In this document: piece after piece, positions 17,837 through 26,427 of the stretch
How positions within the stretch are numbered: the stretch's first letter is position 1
How the letters are laid out: every line of letters begins with the position of its first letter
Assembly (NCBI GenBank): GCA_900544555.1
Contig: UQWD01000013.1
Location: 1 to 57,704 of the forward strand
Origin: an uncultured Eubacteriales bacterium
GTDB taxonomy: Bacteria > Bacillota > Clostridia > Christensenellales > CAG-138
DNA length: 57,704 nt
Reading direction: 5' to 3'
Position numbers and translations under genes: made by a program
The notes under the pieces: generated by a model
Databases searched by the model: none
The model's input: the letters and a program-made list of their open reading frames with translations, nothing else
What the model was told of the DNA's origin: nothing

Positions 17837-18790
17837 TTGGCCGTTTATAAAGAAATTTCCTGCGCCATGCCTTTAAACAGGATAAACAGCGGGAGACTTC
17901 CTTTCCATTGGGATTTAAACGTATACCGCGGGTGCGCGCACGCCTGCGCCTATTGCTTTGCAAGGTATACGCACAGGTATCTCGGGTGTGACGATTACGA
18001 TAAAACCATATTTGTAAAAACAAATATCGTGGAAAAGCTCGAAGCGTTGTTGAGCGGCCCGAACTGGAACCGCGAGGTTATTAATATCGGTGGGATAACG
18101 GACAGCTATCAACCCGCGGAGTCGCGCTTCCGTTTCATGCCGGAAATATTAAAGCTGTTGATAAAATACAAGACCCCGGCGATTATATCCACAAAGTCTT
18201 CACTTATCCTGCGGGATTTTGATTTAATCCGTGAGCTGGCGGAGGCGGTTCCCGTAAATATCGCGTTCACGATTACCACGGCCGACGAGGGAGTGCGCCG
18301 TACGCTGGAGCCCGGCGCTTCGCAATCCGCCGCGAGGTTCCATGCGTTAAAGGAGTTTGACAAAACCAGCGCTTATACTGGGCTGCATCTAATGCCCATT
18401 ATCCCCTTCCTGACGGACGGGGTTGGCGAGCTCGATTATATCATGGGCATGGCGAAGGAATGCGGCGCGGATTACGTCCTTCCCGGAGCGCTCTATTTAA
18501 GGGGAGCCGGTTCCCGAAATACATTTTTCACATTCATTCAACGTTATCATCCCGAATTATACCGGGAGCTTTGGGCGATGTTTCAGGAAGGCTCGGCCGC
18601 CAGAGAGTCATTCAAGGCGCGGTTAAACCAAACGCTTTGCGCGCTAAGGAAAAAATACGGCCTTTCCTTTGATTACAGAAAAATGGTCGCCGTCGCCGAA
18701 CCGCTTTCAGCTCAACTTTCCATGTTCGATTTTTCGGCCGGCTGTTCAGCCGATAAAATAGAGAAGAGATTTGAGGAGGATCGATCATGA
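17837..18790 (+). CDS. Radical SAM protein related to spore photoproduct lyase
   Basis: 317 residues from TTG at 17837, which has AAGGAG about nine bases upstream and lies below the promoter at 17727-17755. An ATG at 17723 is in frame but upstream of that promoter. The radical SAM cluster motif is R-G-C-A-H-A-C-A-Y-C (CxxxCxxC) near residue 32 of the short form. The surrounding V-Y-R-G-C and D-S-Y-Q-P/E patterns match the SPL-like (Rv2578c-type) group, whose substrates are mostly unknown. It is not the canonical spore photoproduct lyase by length or motif. It is coupled by an ATGA overlap to a pyroglutamyl peptidase gene. Confidence 0.82.
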   Translation: MAVYKEISCAMPLNRINSGRLPFHWDLNVYRGCAHACAYCFARYTHRYLGCDDYDKTIFVKTNIVEKLEALLSGPNWNREVINIGGITDSYQPAESRFRFMPEILKLLIKYKTPAIISTKSSLILRDFDLIRELAEAVPVNIAFTITTADEGVRRTLEPGASQSAARFHALKEFDKTSAYTGLHLMPIIPFLTDGVGELDYIMGMAKECGADYVLPGALYLRGAGSRNTFFTFIQRYHPELYRELWAMFQEGSAARESFKARLNQTLCALRKKYGLSFDYRKMVAVAEPLSAQLSMFDFSAGCSADKIEKRFEEDRS

Positions 18791-19431
18791 GCGTACTGGT
18801 TACCGCGTTTGAGCCCTTTGGCGGGCAGGATATCAATCCCGGGTGGGAAGCCGTTAAGCTGCTGCCAGAGCGCGTTGCCGGTGTGGATATGATAAAATTG
18901 CTCCTTCCGGTGATATTCGGCGAATGCGCGTTAAAAGCTGTGGACGCTATTGAAAAATGCCGCCCCAGCCTGGTTATTTGCGTCGGGCAGGCCGGAGGCC
19001 GGTTCGGTGTGACGTCCGAGCGCGTGGCCATCAACCTTGACGAGGCGCGCATTGAGGATAACGCGGGGAACCGCCCGTCCGGCGTTCCGATTGTCAGCGG
19101 CGGGCCTGCGGCATACTTCTCTACCCTACCCGTCAGGGCAATGGCGAGGGAAATAAGAAACAGGGGTATACCCGCAAGCGTATCCAATACCGCGGGCACG
19201 TATGTATGCAATCACCTGATGTACAGCGTGCTCCACCACCTGAGCATAAACCGCCCGGAAATACGAGGAGGCTTTATACATGTCCCATACACGCCCGCGC
19301 AGGCCGCGCGCCTTAGCTTGCCCGCTCCGTGCCTTTGTGCCGGCGACATTGCGGCGGGTATAGAGGCCGCTGTGCGCGCGGCCATCCTTTACCCGGTAGA
19401 TATAGAATCTTTTGAGGGCGCTGAGCATTGA
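18787..19431 (+). CDS. pcp: Pyrrolidone-carboxylate peptidase (pyroglutamyl peptidase I)
   Basis: 214 residues, the family's usual length. The catalytic triad is visible: E79 in V-T-S-E-R-V-A-I-N, C141 in G-T-Y-V-C-N-H-L-M-Y and H165 in G-F-I-H-V-P. This cytosolic cysteine peptidase (C15) removes N-terminal pyroglutamate from peptides. The ATGA overlap with the radical SAM gene fixes the start. I do not know a reason for this gene pairing beyond shared transcription. Confidence 0.93.
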   Translation: MSVLVTAFEPFGGQDINPGWEAVKLLPERVAGVDMIKLLLPVIFGECALKAVDAIEKCRPSLVICVGQAGGRFGVTSERVAINLDEARIEDNAGNRPSGVPIVSGGPAAYFSTLPVRAMAREIRNRGIPASVSNTAGTYVCNHLMYSVLHHLSINRPEIRGGFIHVPYTPAQAARLSLPAPCLCAGDIAAGIEAAVRAAILYPVDIESFEGAEH

Positions 19432-19540
19432 ATTCGCAAGCGCGGCGATTGGATTGATATATAGATATTACATATAAACCTAAACGCGTAACGGTATATT
19501 ATATAGAAGATTAGTTTACGTTAAGCATAACTTCAAGCTC

Positions 19541-19562
19541 AAAGCGCTCTTACAGAGCGCCG
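19541..19562 (-). terminator. Weak hairpin at the end of mntP
   Basis: On the minus strand GCGCTCT pairs with AGAGCGC around GTA, overlapping the mntP stop, with only a short T tract after it. Possible weak terminator between the convergent pcp and mntP genes. Confidence 0.4.
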
Positions 19563-20128
19563 AATACCCCTAAATGCTCAAGCAGAATTTTTGCCCCTAT
19601 CCCGAGCAGTATCAGTCCACCGGCCAGCTCCGCCTTTGCTTTAAAGCGCGCGCCGAACGCGCGGCCAATCCGAACGCCCGCGGCGGATAACAAGAAGGTG
19701 ACGACGCCTATCATTACGACCGCGGGGATGATATTCACCTGTAAAAACGCGAAGGTCACGCCCACCGCCAATGCGTCGATGCTTGTCGCAAGCGCCATCA
19801 CGAGCATAACGCGAAATTTAAGCGACGCGTTTTTCTCCTTGTCCGAATCGCAGCTGGCTTCCCGCGATTCCTTAATCATTTTAACTCCGAGGAACGCCAA
19901 CAGAGCGAACGCAATCCAATGATCCAAATTCGTAATATAGCTGCTGAAGCTCACGCCCAAGATATATCCTATCAGGGGCATTCCGGCCTGAAACAGGCCG
20001 AAATAAAGGCCGACAACCGTCATTTTGCCTAAGGTAACGGTGCGCATGGACAACCCCTTGCAAATAGAAACCGCGAACGCGTCCATGGACAGCCCAACCG
20101 CTAACAGCAGCAATTCCGCAATGCTCAT
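19550..20128 (-). CDS. mntP: MntP-type manganese efflux pump
   Basis: 192 residues and six membrane helices in two DUF204 repeats. Repeat one has L-S-M-D-A-F-A-V-S; repeat two has A-T-S-I-D-A-L-A-V-G. These paired aspartates are the conserved ion-binding residues of MntP. It exports Mn2+ from the cytoplasm. Between the repeats is a short charged loop rich in Lys/Glu. AAGGA lies six bases before the ATG. I searched the 210-base leader for the manganese riboswitch that often controls mntP and did not find its consensus. Confidence 0.9.
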   Translation of the reverse strand: MSIAELLLLAVGLSMDAFAVSICKGLSMRTVTLGKMTVVGLYFGLFQAGMPLIGYILGVSFSSYITNLDHWIAFALLAFLGVKMIKESREASCDSDKEKNASLKFRVMLVMALATSIDALAVGVTFAFLQVNIIPAVVMIGVVTFLLSAAGVRIGRAFGARFKAKAELAGGLILLGIGAKILLEHLGVFGAL

Positions 20129-20341
20129 TATTTTTCCTTTCCGTAAGAAAACCTGTGTGAATTATCCTCAAGGAGCGTATGCGGCGGGGGACGAGAAATC
20201 ATCCGCGGTCCAGCCATAGTTAAGCCGCATATATCAGGCTCTAGACCATATAAACCGGACATACTGGGTCACAGGCTATGGTTATCAGCCGCAATAAAAA
20301 GTCTATGCCATCCCGCCTTTTCTGTCAAGGACGCGGTAAAG

Positions 20342-21274
20342 CTAGAACAGGAAAACAAGATAGCCGACATAGACCGCCAACAGCGCGAAGCCCTGCCACC
20401 GCATCATTTTCCCCTTAATAATGCCGGGAACGCACAATATGACCATCACAAGCATCATGACGGGCAGATCGACGCGCGTGGCGGTTTGAGTAAAATACAG
20501 CGGCGCAACGGTCCCTGAAAGCCCGATTACCAAAAGGATATTAAGTATGTTTGCGCCAAGGATATTGCCCAGCGACAGGGACGCATGCCCTTTTGCCAGC
20601 GCGCTGACGGACGTCACCAGCTCCGGCAGGGACGTGCCGAGCGCTACAAGGCTCAAAGATATTACGCGTTCAGGCACGCCCATCAGCCTCGCCAGCACCG
20701 GGCCGTGGGCCACGAGCAGATGCGCGCCCGCGTATAGAAAGCCGCCCTGCAGCAGCAGAAGCAGCAGATCCAACGGAATGGAACCTCTTTCCGGCAGGGC
20801 ATGATTTTCCGGCTCCCCCGCGCTTCGCCTAAGGGATTGAACTGTATACAGGACGCAAAGCGCCAGCAGCAGCAGCCCGCACCAACGGGGAACGCCCTTG
20901 AGCTGCCAGGCCATAATACAAAGGAGGGAGGCGTACAAAAAAAAGCGTACGGACGATGCGCAAAACATCTTCCTGTTGATTTTGGATGGCGATATGGTTT
21001 GAACCACTCCCGCTATCAACGCGGTATTGCATATAACCGAGCCTATGCCGTTTCCAAGCGACATCTCACCGTACCCATGCACCGCGGCTGTTGTAGAAAA
21101 AATCACCTCCGGGAGCGTTGTGCCGAAGCTGACCAGCGTAGCGCCAATGAGCATTTCAGGCAGGCGAAGCCGGTGAGCAAGCCTTATCGCCGTATCGACA
21201 AACAGATTGCTTCCTATCACCAGCAGCACCAGCCCGGCGGCAAAAAGCAATATGGAGCTTACAGGCGTCGTCAT
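20342..21274 (-). CDS. CaCA-family calcium/sodium antiporter
   Basis: 310 residues and about ten helices in two inverted halves. The alpha repeats are present: V-S-F-G-T-T-L-P-E-V with G-N-G-I-G-S-V-I-C-N in the first half, and V-A-L-G-T-S-L-P-E-L-V-T-S with G-N-I-L-G-A-N-I-L-N in the second. The paired acidic residues coordinate Ca2+ and Na+. It resembles YrbG, a small CaCA member. GGGAGG precedes the ATG. It runs parallel to mntP 213 bases upstream of it; whether they share a transcript is unclear. Confidence 0.9.
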   Translation of the reverse strand: MTTPVSSILLFAAGLVLLVIGSNLFVDTAIRLAHRLRLPEMLIGATLVSFGTTLPEVIFSTTAAVHGYGEMSLGNGIGSVICNTALIAGVVQTISPSKINRKMFCASSVRFFLYASLLCIMAWQLKGVPRWCGLLLLALCVLYTVQSLRRSAGEPENHALPERGSIPLDLLLLLLQGGFLYAGAHLLVAHGPVLARLMGVPERVISLSLVALGTSLPELVTSVSALAKGHASLSLGNILGANILNILLVIGLSGTVAPLYFTQTATRVDLPVMMLVMVILCVPGIIKGKMMRWQGFALLAVYVGYLVFLF

Positions 21275-21623
21275 TAATTACCTCCCGCAACGTTATTGGT
21301 CTGTTTATCCTGTTAACCTATATAGCCGCGTTGTGTTGTTACGAATTAACGCGGCAATCACTTCTCGCGCCGTACCCCGCGCTTTATTCTTTGAAACCTT
21401 TAATGCGTTTATATACGGCTATTTATAAAGGGGTATTTCCACAACATATATATTCCGTGCATGGATTAGAATATGCTTATACGCTGCGGTTAGCGTCGGC
21501 ATAAGCCAATTAAAAAGAGCCGTTTGCCGCCGCGTATTGCGCCAATTCTTCATAAACAGTACGGATATGTAACATGGGTGTTTGGTGATAAAGAAGCGAA
21601 ATGATGCCTTGGCGCGTCCGCGG
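21275..21623. other. Intergenic region between divergent genes
   Basis: A+T-rich spacer carrying the upstream regions of the calcium antiporter gene (minus) and queA (plus). No gene or structured RNA recognised. Confidence 0.5.
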
Positions 21624-21652
21624 TTGCATATGCCGTTAACATCGCCTATAAT
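21624..21652 (+). promoter_or_regulatory. SigA promoter of the queA-tgt-tsaEB-rimI operon
   Basis: TTGCAT (21624-21629), 17 bases, perfect TATAAT (21647-21652). The leader would be only about 25 bases, which leaves no room for a preQ1 riboswitch. Confidence 0.75.
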
Positions 21653-21681
21653 TATCTGGAAACAAAAATAGGAGAAACACC

Positions 21682-22704
21682 TTGAGAACCAGCGATTTTT
21701 ATTACGATCTGCCGCCGGAGCTTATTGCACAGTCGCCCTCCGCAGTGCGCGGCGAATCCCGGCTGCTCGTTTATGAGCGGGAAAACGGCTTAATCCGCGA
21801 CAGAATGTTTTGCGATTTGATACAATATCTGCGCCCGGGCGACGTGCTTGCGCGCAATACCACGCGGGTAATCCCCGCCCGGCTCCTGGCATATCGCGCG
21901 GATACGGGCGGAGCGATGGAGTTTTTGCTTTTGAAGCGGCTCGACGAAACGCATTGGGAGTGCCTGGCACGCCCCGGCCGCCGCGCAAGGGTCGGCGTTA
22001 CGTTTACGGTGAATTCAGAGCTTTCCGTAACCGTATGCGGCGAAACCGAGGCCGGCGGGCGCGTAGCGCGCATGAATTTTTGCGGTATCTGGGAAGAAAT
22101 TTTAGAACGATCCGGCGAAACGCCTCTGCCGCCGTATATTACCCGTCGGCTAAAGGATAAGAACAGGTATCAAACCGTTTACGCCCGTGAAAACGGTTCC
22201 GCCGCGGCGCCGACCGCCGGGCTGCATTTTACGGAAAGCTATTTAGAAAAGCTTAAAAACAAAGGCGTAAAAATTGCCGATATCCTGCTGCACGTCGGGC
22301 TTGGCACCTTCAGGCCGGTTTCTGCCGATAATATTGAAGATCACCGCATGCACGCCGAGTATTATGAGGTTACCAGTGAAGCCGCATCCGTCATAAACGG
22401 GGCGAAAGCCGCGGGAGGGCGGCTGTTCGCGGTGGGCACCACCACCACCCGCACGCTGGAAAGCGTTGCGGACGAATCGGGCGTGATTAAGCCTAAATCG
22501 GGCTGGACGGATATCTTTATCACGCCCGGCTATCGATTTAAGGCTGTCGACGCGCAGATTACCAATTTCCATCTCCCCGAATCCACGCTGCTTATGCTCA
22601 TTAGCGCATTGTGCAGCCGCGAGGAAATCATGCGCGTTTACGCACACGCCGTTAGGGAACAATACCGGTTCTTCAGTTTTGGGGACGCTATGCTTGTTAT
22701 GTGA
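21682..22704 (+). CDS. queA: S-adenosylmethionine:tRNA ribosyltransferase-isomerase
   Basis: 340 residues from a TTG start with AGGAG seven bases upstream. The QueA pattern is clear from end to end: Y-D-L-P-P-E-L-I-A-Q at the N-terminus, T-R-V-I-P-A-R-L, A-A-P-T-A-G-L-H-F-T, H-V-G-L-G-T-F-R-P-V and a C-terminal N-F-H-L-P-E-S-T-L-L-M. It adds the ribosyl part of SAM to preQ1 in tRNA, giving epoxyqueuosine. tgt follows in the same operon, so both queuosine insertion steps are together. Confidence 0.96.
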   Translation: MRTSDFYYDLPPELIAQSPSAVRGESRLLVYERENGLIRDRMFCDLIQYLRPGDVLARNTTRVIPARLLAYRADTGGAMEFLLLKRLDETHWECLARPGRRARVGVTFTVNSELSVTVCGETEAGGRVARMNFCGIWEEILERSGETPLPPYITRRLKDKNRYQTVYARENGSAAAPTAGLHFTESYLEKLKNKGVKIADILLHVGLGTFRPVSADNIEDHRMHAEYYEVTSEAASVINGAKAAGGRLFAVGTTTTRTLESVADESGVIKPKSGWTDIFITPGYRFKAVDAQITNFHLPESTLLMLISALCSREEIMRVYAHAVREQYRFFSFGDAMLVM

Positions 22705-22756
22705 GCAAAGGCTGCCCTACCCCGGCAGTACCGTCAATAATTCAGGGAGGAAGTCC

Positions 22757-23878
22757 ATGTTCCATTTTAAATATGAGCTGATTAAAACCTGCGCGCAATC
22801 CGGCGCGCGGCTGGGCAGGCTTCATACCCCGCACGGCATAATCGAAACGCCGTGCTTTATGCCTGTGGGCACGCAGGCCACCGTCAAGGCAATGACACCG
22901 CGCGATTTAGAGGAGGCCGGGGCCGGAATTATCCTTGCCAACGCCTATCATTTGTTTGAACGCCCGGGCCACGAGCTAATACGCGAAGCGGGCGGCCTGC
23001 ATTCGTTCATGCGTTGGAACCGCCCCATCCTGACGGACAGCGGCGGGTTCCAGGTATTCAGCCTATCTACGGCAAACAGGATACGCGAAGACGGCGTAGA
23101 ATTCAGATCCCTGCTTGACGGCAAAAAGCACTTATTCACGCCGGATAAGGTGATGGAGATAGAACAGGCTTTAGGCGCTGATATAGCTATGGTATTCGAT
23201 GAATGCGCTCCGTATCCGAGCGGCCGCGATTATGCCCGCGCCGCGATGGAGCGGACGCACCGATGGGCAAAGCTGTGTAAAAACGCGCATACACGCACGG
23301 ATCAGGCGCTGTTCGGCATCGTGCAGGGCGGGATGTACCCGGATTTAAGAGTTGAAAGCGCGGATACGCTTTCACAGATGGATTTCCCGGGGTACGGCAT
23401 CGGCGGCCTGTCCGTCGGCGAGCCGAAACCGTTGATGTACGAGATGCTTGAAACCACGCTTTTACGCATGCCCATAAATAAACCAAGGTATCTTATGGGG
23501 GTCGGCAGCCCGGACTGCCTTGTGGAGGGTGTAATCCGCGGGGTCGATATGTTTGACTGCGTGCTGCAAACCCGCATCGCCCGCAACGGGTTGGCGCTTA
23601 CGGGCGAGGGCAGGCGCATGCTGCGCAACGCCAAATTCGCCCGGGATTCTTCCCCCATTGAGGAGGGCTGCGACTGCTACGCGTGCAGGAACGGATTTAC
23701 GCGCGGCTACATCCGGCACCTTGTAAAGGCCAATGAGATTTTGGCGGCACAACTAATTACCATGCATAATATCCGTTTCACGCTCAGGCTGATGGAAAAC
23801 GTGCGGCAGGCCATACGGGAGGACCGACTGCTCAGCCTGCGCGCGGAGCTTATGGAAAGGGGCGCGTTAAACGGATGA
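22757..23878 (+). CDS. tgt: tRNA-guanine transglycosylase
   Basis: 373 residues from ATG 22757, which has GGGAGG eight bases upstream; an in-frame ATG at 22679 lies inside queA and is rejected. Catalytic aspartates are visible in L-T-D-S-G-G-F-Q and in V-D-M-F-D-C-V. The zinc site is C-D-C-Y-A-C followed by a distant histidine in T-M-H-N. It swaps guanine-34 for preQ1 in tRNA(Asp/Asn/His/Tyr). The stop overlaps tsaE (ATGA). Confidence 0.96.
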   Translation: MFHFKYELIKTCAQSGARLGRLHTPHGIIETPCFMPVGTQATVKAMTPRDLEEAGAGIILANAYHLFERPGHELIREAGGLHSFMRWNRPILTDSGGFQVFSLSTANRIREDGVEFRSLLDGKKHLFTPDKVMEIEQALGADIAMVFDECAPYPSGRDYARAAMERTHRWAKLCKNAHTRTDQALFGIVQGGMYPDLRVESADTLSQMDFPGYGIGGLSVGEPKPLMYEMLETTLLRMPINKPRYLMGVGSPDCLVEGVIRGVDMFDCVLQTRIARNGLALTGEGRRMLRNAKFARDSSPIEEGCDCYACRNGFTRGYIRHLVKANEILAAQLITMHNIRFTLRLMENVRQAIREDRLLSLRAELMERGALNG

Positions 23879-24330
23879 TTAAGCGGGTGATAAACGGTGC
23901 TGCGCTGGAGGAAACGGAGGCTGTTGCGCGCAAAATCGGCGCAAAGCTGTTCAGCGGCGCGTTTATCGCGCTGTACGGCGGGCTTGGCGCGGGGAAAACA
24001 ACGTTTACGCGCTGCATGGCCGAGCAGTTGGGAATAACGGATGTGGCCAGCCCAACCTTCACCATTGTTCGCGAGCACGAGGGATCCCTGCCGCTGTTTC
24101 ATTTAGACGCGTATAGGATCTCGTGTTCGCAGGAGCTGTTCGACCTTGGTTACGACGATTATACCGCGCGCGGGGGCGTAATCGTTATGGAGTGGCCGGA
24201 AAACGCGGCGGAAGCCCTCCCGCGCGAGCGGCTTGAGATCGCCATTGACGGAAGCGGCAGCTGTCCGCGTACGCTGACGCTAAGCGCTTACGGCGCGCCC
24301 TATGAAGCGATGCTGGAGGAAATACCATGA
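23875..24330 (+). CDS. tsaE: tRNA t6A biosynthesis ATPase TsaE
   Basis: 151 residues. Walker A is G-G-L-G-A-G-K-T-T-F (about 39-48), followed by S-P-T-F-T-I and H-L-D-A-Y-R, all typical TsaE motifs. It is the ATPase that resets the TsaB-TsaD complex during synthesis of N6-threonylcarbamoyl-adenosine in tRNA. It overlaps tgt and tsaB by four bases each, so it is tightly coupled. Confidence 0.94.
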   Translation: MIKRVINGAALEETEAVARKIGAKLFSGAFIALYGGLGAGKTTFTRCMAEQLGITDVASPTFTIVREHEGSLPLFHLDAYRISCSQELFDLGYDDYTARGGVIVMEWPENAAEALPRERLEIAIDGSGSCPRTLTLSAYGAPYEAMLEEIP

Positions 24331-25004
24331 AACTGTTATGCATATCCACTTCCGGCCCAATGGCGTCGGCCGCGCTGATTCTTGACGGCGGAACCGTAGA
24401 GTGCCTAACGGATTCGACAGGGCGCGGGCATTGCGAAACCATCATGCCCCTTGTCGACGCGCTTTTGTCCGGGAACGGCCTTGGCACGTATGATATTGAC
24501 GCGTTCGCCGCCGATATCGGCCCCGGCTCCTTTACGGGCGTGCGCATTGGCGTGTGCGCCGTGAACGCGCTTGGAGCGGCCGCGGGCCGGCCCGTAATAG
24601 GCGTAAGCTCGTTGGAAGCGCTCTATTACAACCTGAGCGCGTATGGTAACCCTGTTTGCGCGCTCATTGATGCGCGCAATAAAAACGCGTACGCGGCCCT
24701 TTTGCAGGATGGGGAATATTTGTTCGAGCCCGAAGCCGTTTATGTTGAACATTACCTCAAACGCCTTCCGGCAGGCGTTACTTTCATCGGCAGCGGGGCG
24801 GCCGTTTACCGTGAGGCGATCGAGAACGCCGCCGCTTCCCCTTTGTTCGCGCCGGAGGCGGATAACGATGTTCGCGCTTCATCCGCCGCCCTGGCCGCCT
24901 GCAACAAATATAAATCCGGCTTAGCTGACCGGCGGGTTCTTCCGCTGTATCTGCGCCCGTCCCAGGCTGAACGCGTGTTTGCGCAAAGGAAGGGAGGAAA
25001 TTAA
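24327..25004 (+). CDS. tsaB: tRNA t6A biosynthesis protein TsaB
   Basis: 225 residues, ASKHA fold. Family motifs visible: C-I-S-T-S-G at the start and I-G-P-G-S-F-T-G-V-R-I-G at about 65-76. It is the non-catalytic partner of TsaD in t6A synthesis. TsaD itself is not in this window; in many Bacillota it sits elsewhere. rimI follows after two bases. Confidence 0.94.
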   Translation: MKLLCISTSGPMASAALILDGGTVECLTDSTGRGHCETIMPLVDALLSGNGLGTYDIDAFAADIGPGSFTGVRIGVCAVNALGAAAGRPVIGVSSLEALYYNLSAYGNPVCALIDARNKNAYAALLQDGEYLFEPEAVYVEHYLKRLPAGVTFIGSGAAVYREAIENAAASPLFAPEADNDVRASSAALAACNKYKSGLADRRVLPLYLRPSQAERVFAQRKGGN

Positions 25005-25006
25005 GC

Positions 25007-25528
25007 GTGCGTTTTAGAGCCATGAAAACAGCGGACGTACCGCAGGTGGCGCGGCTAGAGCGCGTCTGCTTCCGTTCGCCCTGGTCCGAGCGTGCCCTGC
25101 GAGGGGAGCTGAAAAACAAGCTCGCGCATTATCAGGTGCTCGAAATCAACGGCGAAGTAATCGCCTATGCGGGCATGTGGGTACTGTTTGAGGAAGCGCA
25201 TATCACCAACGTCGCCGTAGAGCCGCGATTCAGAGGCAGGGGCTTTGGTAAAAAATTAATGCTGCACATGATGAAAACGGCCGTATTGAACGGCGCGTCG
25301 CGCATGACGCTTGAGGTTCGCGAGAGCAACGCCTCGGCGCAGAAACTGTATTTCTCACTCGGCTTTGAAAAGGCGGGCGTGCGCAAAAGGTACTATTCCG
25401 ATACCGGCGAGGACGGATGGATTCTATGGCATATGCGCATCCAGTCCGCTTTGGAGGAAGCCGGCCAAAGCACGCCGGCGGGCGAAGCGGATGAAAACGA
25501 AAAAGGAGGAACCTCGCAACAGGCTTAG
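25007..25528 (+). CDS. rimI: RimI-like ribosomal-protein alanine N-acetyltransferase
   Basis: 173 residues from GTG at 25007. GNAT fold with the acetyl-CoA loop R-G-R-G-F-G-K-K-L (about 76-84) and the RimI-like E-V-R-E-S-N-x-x-A-Q-K-L-Y segment. RimI acetylates the N-terminus of ribosomal protein S18. The tsaE-tsaB-rimI order is common in Bacillota. A charged tail of about 25 residues rich in Glu/Gly/Ala extends beyond the domain. Confidence 0.9.
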   Translation: MRFRAMKTADVPQVARLERVCFRSPWSERALRGELKNKLAHYQVLEINGEVIAYAGMWVLFEEAHITNVAVEPRFRGRGFGKKLMLHMMKTAVLNGASRMTLEVRESNASAQKLYFSLGFEKAGVRKRYYSDTGEDGWILWHMRIQSALEEAGQSTPAGEADENEKGGTSQQA

Positions 25529-25952
25529 CGCATCAAATAAAACTCTTATTCTTCTTATACTCAGCCGGTATCGTCTTAGAGATCCCGTAAGGAAGGGTCT
25601 TCATCTAATAATCCGTTCGCCATTTTCATTAAATCCGGCAACGCAATTGTTATAAAAATACCTGGATGATTGGCGTTTAAGGATATTTATGCGGTTTGGG
25701 AGCGCTCATGTTGAGCCTCATGCGGGTTGGAACGTCCCCGGTAACCGGGCGGACCGCAAGCAGATGTTATTCGCCGTGCCGTTCTTAAGCGCCCTGCTTT
25801 GCTTTTCAAAGCCCCTGTTATTGAGCTTATCCAAGTGTTTCCCTGGCTATTTCCCAGCGTGTCCAGGTGTGGCCGTTTTGACTCAAGATACGGCGTTTAA
25901 CCCGCTATTTTATCGAACGGCGCCTTTCTTTCCAACCAGGCATCCTATATCC
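25529..25952. other. Gene-free stretch before ridA
   Basis: A 107-codon frame (25689-26012) has an AAGGA before its ATG but runs through the ridA promoter and has no recognisable features, so I do not call it. No terminator for the rimI operon was seen. Confidence 0.4.
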
Positions 25953-25981
25953 TTGACAGGTTTTTCCTCCCGTGCTAGCAT
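25953..25981 (+). promoter_or_regulatory. SigA promoter of ridA
   Basis: Perfect TTGACA (25953-25958), 17 bases, TAGCAT (25976-25981), about 50 bases before the ridA start codon. Confidence 0.75.
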
Positions 25982-26028
25982 AAAGGCGAAAACCGGCGTT
26001 TACTATATTTAATGGGAGATGATGTACA

Positions 26029-26427
26029 ATGAAAGAACTGATATTCGCAAATAACGCCCCGGCGGCCATCGGCCCGTATTCCCATGCCGTGGTGATGGAA
26101 GGCATCGTTTATACCTCGGGGCAGCTCGGCGTAAACCCGGAAACCGGCAAGCTCAGCGAGGGCGTAGAAGCGCAGGCGCTCCAGGCGCTCATCAACCTTG
26201 AAGCCGTACTGACCGCCGCCGGCGCCAGCATGAAGGACGTGGTGAAAACCACGGTGTTTGTTCAGGACCTCAAGGATTTTGCCGTCGTCAACAAGGTGTA
26301 CGGCGAGCGTTTCGGCTCTGATTTCCCCGCCCGTTCCTGCGTGCAGGTTGCGGCCCTGCCCGCCGGCGGTCTTGTGGAAATAGAGGCCATCGCATTTAAA
26401 AGCGCGGATGAGGATTATTCCTTCTGA
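26029..26427 (+). CDS. ridA: RidA-family enamine/imine deaminase
   Basis: 132 residues, full-length Rid (YjgF/UK114) domain. Motifs: G-P-Y-S-H-A-V near residue 16, Y-T-S-G-Q-L-G, the catalytic arginine in F-P-A-R-S-C-V-Q-V and the C-terminal V-E-I-E-A-I-A. It hydrolyses reactive 2-aminoacrylate and related enamines formed by PLP enzymes. Cytosolic trimer by family knowledge. Its last 20 bases overlap the comEC reading frame. Confidence 0.94.
   Translation: MKELIFANNAPAAIGPYSHAVVMEGIVYTSGQLGVNPETGKLSEGVEAQALQALINLEAVLTAAGASMKDVVKTTVFVQDLKDFAVVNKVYGERFGSDFPARSCVQVAALPAGGLVEIEAIAFKSADEDYSF

Noticed and set aside
20129..20341. Manganese (yybP-ykoY) riboswitch before mntP
   Set aside because: The leader has an imperfect repeat of CCATAG-TTA-AGCCGC type and a short CCATAG/CTATGG pairing, but not the conserved GGGGAGUAG core or its partner. 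Context alone is not enough.
21600..21681. preQ1 riboswitch before queA
   Set aside because: The promoter at 21624-21652 leaves a leader of about 25 bases, too short, and no aptamer consensus is seen.
25689..26012. 107-codon plus-strand ORF with AAGGA before its ATG
   Set aside because: It runs through the ridA promoter, has no domain or signal I can name, and its residue mix looks like translated spacer.
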